In this document: piece by piece, positions 8,749 to 10,184 of the stretch
Position numbering within the stretch: position 1 is the first letter of the stretch
How the letters are laid out: each line of letters begins with the position of its first letter
DNA from: Stephanodiscus triporus
Lineage: Eukaryota; Bacillariophyta; Thalassiosirophyceae; Thalassiosirales; Thalassiosiraceae
DNA: 10,184 nucleotides
Reading direction: 5' to 3'
Assembly: GCA_036939755.1 (NCBI GenBank)
Contig: JALLAZ010001108.1
Coordinates: forward strand, 1 to 10,184
Notes under the pieces: generated by a model
Told to the model about the DNA's origin: nothing
The model's database searches: none
Seen by the model: only the letters and a program-made list of their open reading frames with translations
Translations under genes and position numbers: made by a program

Positions 8749-9321
8749 TTTTAGATAATTTATGTGGACAGTTAATATTTTGAGTGGTGAAGGGTTTTCT
8801 TTCATAGATGTACCGTGTATTTTGTACTACATCCAAATCAATGAGTTGATAGTATGAATGCCACTGCTCAGAGACAGATTCTTGATGATTTTTAACCATA
8901 TAGCAGTCTCTCCTTGTTCTATTTAAGAGCCCATGGAATCCTTCATCACCATTGTTACATCAAGCTTTGACATTGGCTAAAGCTAAAGGAGGTGATAATC
9001 CACTGAACTGCTGCATCTGCTGGCTTCCTTGCGATGAAATTTTTAAACAAGTGAGCATGTAGAAGTATACTTCCCTTATTAACAGTCCTGTGCTACATCC
9101 ATCCCCATCAAAACGTGGTCATCCATCTGAACTGTTCCTATTTCATTCACCTTCTCTCTGATCCTCATGAAACTATGAATAAGCAGTCTTTTCTTCCTTT
9201 TTGACAATGTGTCCTTTGAGATAAATCATACTGTTGGTATCACCTACATTGACCCTTGCCTCAATGAACAAATATTTCATTCTCATTGATCAGGATGATT
9301 CTAGAGATATTATATCACCAA
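8749..9321. other. AT-rich stretch without a convincing gene
   Basis: All six frames are frequently stopped. A minus-strand frame ending at 8702 (about 65 codons from ATG8899, beginning MVKNHQESVSEQWHSYY) looks protein-like in composition but has no recognisable domain; its upstream continuation is broken by stops and apparent frame changes around 8900-8990. It may be a decayed coding relic. Otherwise I see nothing. Confidence 0.4.
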
Positions 9322-9711
9322 AATGGAGGAGGCATCATCTTCTTGATTCCAGGGTGGGTTTGGGGATTTCAAAGCTCTACTCTCTAATTCGTTTGCAGGG
9401 ACTGGTCTCTTGTCCAATGCAATCGAAAAGCAAGGTGGAAATGAGACTTTGGTCTTGTTTTCCTCCTCCCGCAGAATTTGAATATAAGCCCATTTAAATT
9501 TTTTGTTCAGCCAGTCCCGCTCTCTCTCTCCTCTGTCAGCGTCCAAACAACGAAGCAACTTTGAAGCCAAGCGCCTCCACGATTCAAGAATTAGAGAATT
9601 ATGTGCACAATATATGCACACGGGGGTTGGGTTTGGAACTGAATTGTTAATTCAGTTCTCCCCTCTCCCGACTCCTTTTTCAGCGATTGGGAAGATGATG
9701 CCTCCTCCATT
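9322..9711. repeat. 21-bp perfect inverted repeat bounding a 390-bp segment
   Basis: The 21 bases at 9322-9342 (beginning aatggaggaggcatca) are the exact reverse complement of 9691-9711. Similarity stops abruptly on both sides. The enclosed 348 bp contain a shorter inverted pair (gggactgg near 9398 and ccagtccc near 9512) and a 10-bp palindrome. No target-site duplication is visible outside the arms. The segment lies directly beyond the 3' end of the recombinase remnant on the minus strand, so it could be part of that element's terminus, or a separate small inverted-repeat element. Minus-strand frames cross the segment but resemble no protein I know. Confidence 0.75.
9636..9658. repeat. Perfect 10-bp hairpin with a 3-nt loop
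   Basis: The arm gaactgaatt (9636-9645) is followed by gtt and then its exact reverse complement aattcagttc (9649-9658). A second small dyad, gtgca/tgcac, lies just left of it (9603-9619). Both are inside the 390-bp inverted-repeat segment. It could act as a transcript-end hairpin of the minus-strand recombinase element, or be a relic of an insertion. Confidence 0.75.
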
Positions 9712-9735
9712 AAATTGCTCCACGTCGTCTGCCGT

Positions 9736-10184
9736 TTAGCTGAAATGAGAGAAAGCCGGAAGCTGCACCCGTCGAGACATGTCACATCCAATATTTCATC
9801 TCGTCTCGGCATTGTCGCGGTGGTTGCGTTGCCGGGGATTGTCATTTGATACAGACCAAGTGGCGAGGTCTGGGATTGTTCTGAACAATCTGTGTGTCAG
9901 CATTCGCTGTGCGACATCTTTCAAGAATTGCTTGACCTGCTTGCGAAAACACCGCAAAAAGGCATTATCACTCGACCATCTGCCAATGAGCATGATGGTG
10001 TAAACGGGTACACCAGAGAGATACATCTCCATGGCGGCACCCAAGCAAAGAGAATGCGTGTCAATTTTGTTGGGCTTGAAGCCTAGATGAGCACTGCCGA
10101 TGGTTGCACATGCTGCCCAAAGAGATGTGATCACTTGGCGTGAAGTGATCTGCTCCAGTCTATCATGGCGCCAGACTGTGCATA
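9736..10184 (-). pseudogene. Tyrosine recombinase (integrase-like), C-terminal part, decayed; runs off the right edge
   Basis: The minus-strand frame is open from the window edge to TGA at 9796-9798 and, read through, to TAA at 9736-9738. It shows the C-terminal catalytic region of tyrosine recombinases, which cut and rejoin DNA through a Tyr nucleophile: the HxxR box (THSLC, His codon 10054-10056), an intervening helix AAMEMYLSGVPVYTIMLI, and the GRW motif (Trp codon 9976-9978). The box Arg is Cys (TGC, 10045-10047). The nucleophile position, ten residues after the Gly of GRW in ordinary members, holds Cys (TGT, 9949-9951) if an apparently extra Asn codon (9964-9966) is discounted. The TGA fits a CGA-to-TGA change; beyond it the frame continues with NIGCDMSRRVQLPAFSHFS, which looks like an authentic tail. 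Such genes spread in algal genomes as Crypton- or DIRS-like mobile elements. The N-terminal part and first catalytic Arg lie outside the window, so the element class cannot be named. Confidence 0.8.

Noticed and set aside
8222..8805. Overlapping Cys- and Leu-rich minus-strand ORFs
   Set aside because: Their composition is what the Gln/Ser/Gly codons of the plus-strand exon give on the complementary strand; no domain or consistent splice structure was seen.
9310..9845. Two minus-strand ORFs (to 9310 and to 9591) after the recombinase
   Set aside because: They overlap in different frames, one overlaps the recombinase tail out of frame, and neither resembles a known protein; repeats and dyads explain the region better.
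1..10184. CRISPR array, tRNA, rRNA or bacterial operon signals
   Set aside because: No regularly spaced repeats, cloverleaf or rRNA-like segments were recognised by eye, and the intron-bearing genes show that this is eukaryotic nuclear DNA.

Overview
The window looks like nuclear DNA of a unicellular eukaryote, most likely a stramenopile alga such as a diatom. The basis is short introns of about 65-150 nt with GTGAGT-like donors and AG acceptors, lone genes rather than operons, and a gene set (U-box/Sel1 repeat protein, OSCA/CSC1-type channel, 2OG-Fe(II) oxygenase-like protein, tyrosine-recombinase mobile-element remnant) that fits such genomes. The lineage is an inference; no marker gene fixes it.

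Left part (1-3346): after a short repeat-bearing leader there are two tandem plus-strand genes. The first (255-1905, three exons) encodes a 2OG-Fe(II) oxygenase-like protein whose first exon is extremely GC-rich and low in complexity; the last catalytic His and the RxS motif lie in a 99-nt third exon. The second (2128-3226, three exons) encodes a U-box-like protein with three Sel1 repeats. It converges on the next gene, with 120 bp between the two stop codons.

Middle (3347-7002): a minus-strand four-exon gene for an 1127-residue, 11-TM OSCA/CSC1 (TMEM63-like, DUF221) osmosensitive or mechanosensitive cation channel. All three introns lie between codons, so the protein can be read through without gaps.

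Right part (7003-10184): a gene-poor, decayed-looking region. It holds a 51-codon small ORF, a hydrophobic minus-strand frame broken by one TAG, a tentative three-exon plus-strand gene (8102-8748), an AT-rich stretch without a convincing gene, a 21-bp perfect inverted repeat 390 bp across, and, running off the right edge, the C-terminal half of a tyrosine recombinase. That recombinase appears dead: the Arg of the HxxR box and the expected nucleophilic Tyr are both Cys, and a TGA interrupts its tail.

The genes do not form an evident pathway. No CRISPR array, rRNA, tRNA or clearly new multi-gene system was seen. The most informative observations are the intron-resolved gene models and the recombinase remnant with its inverted repeats.
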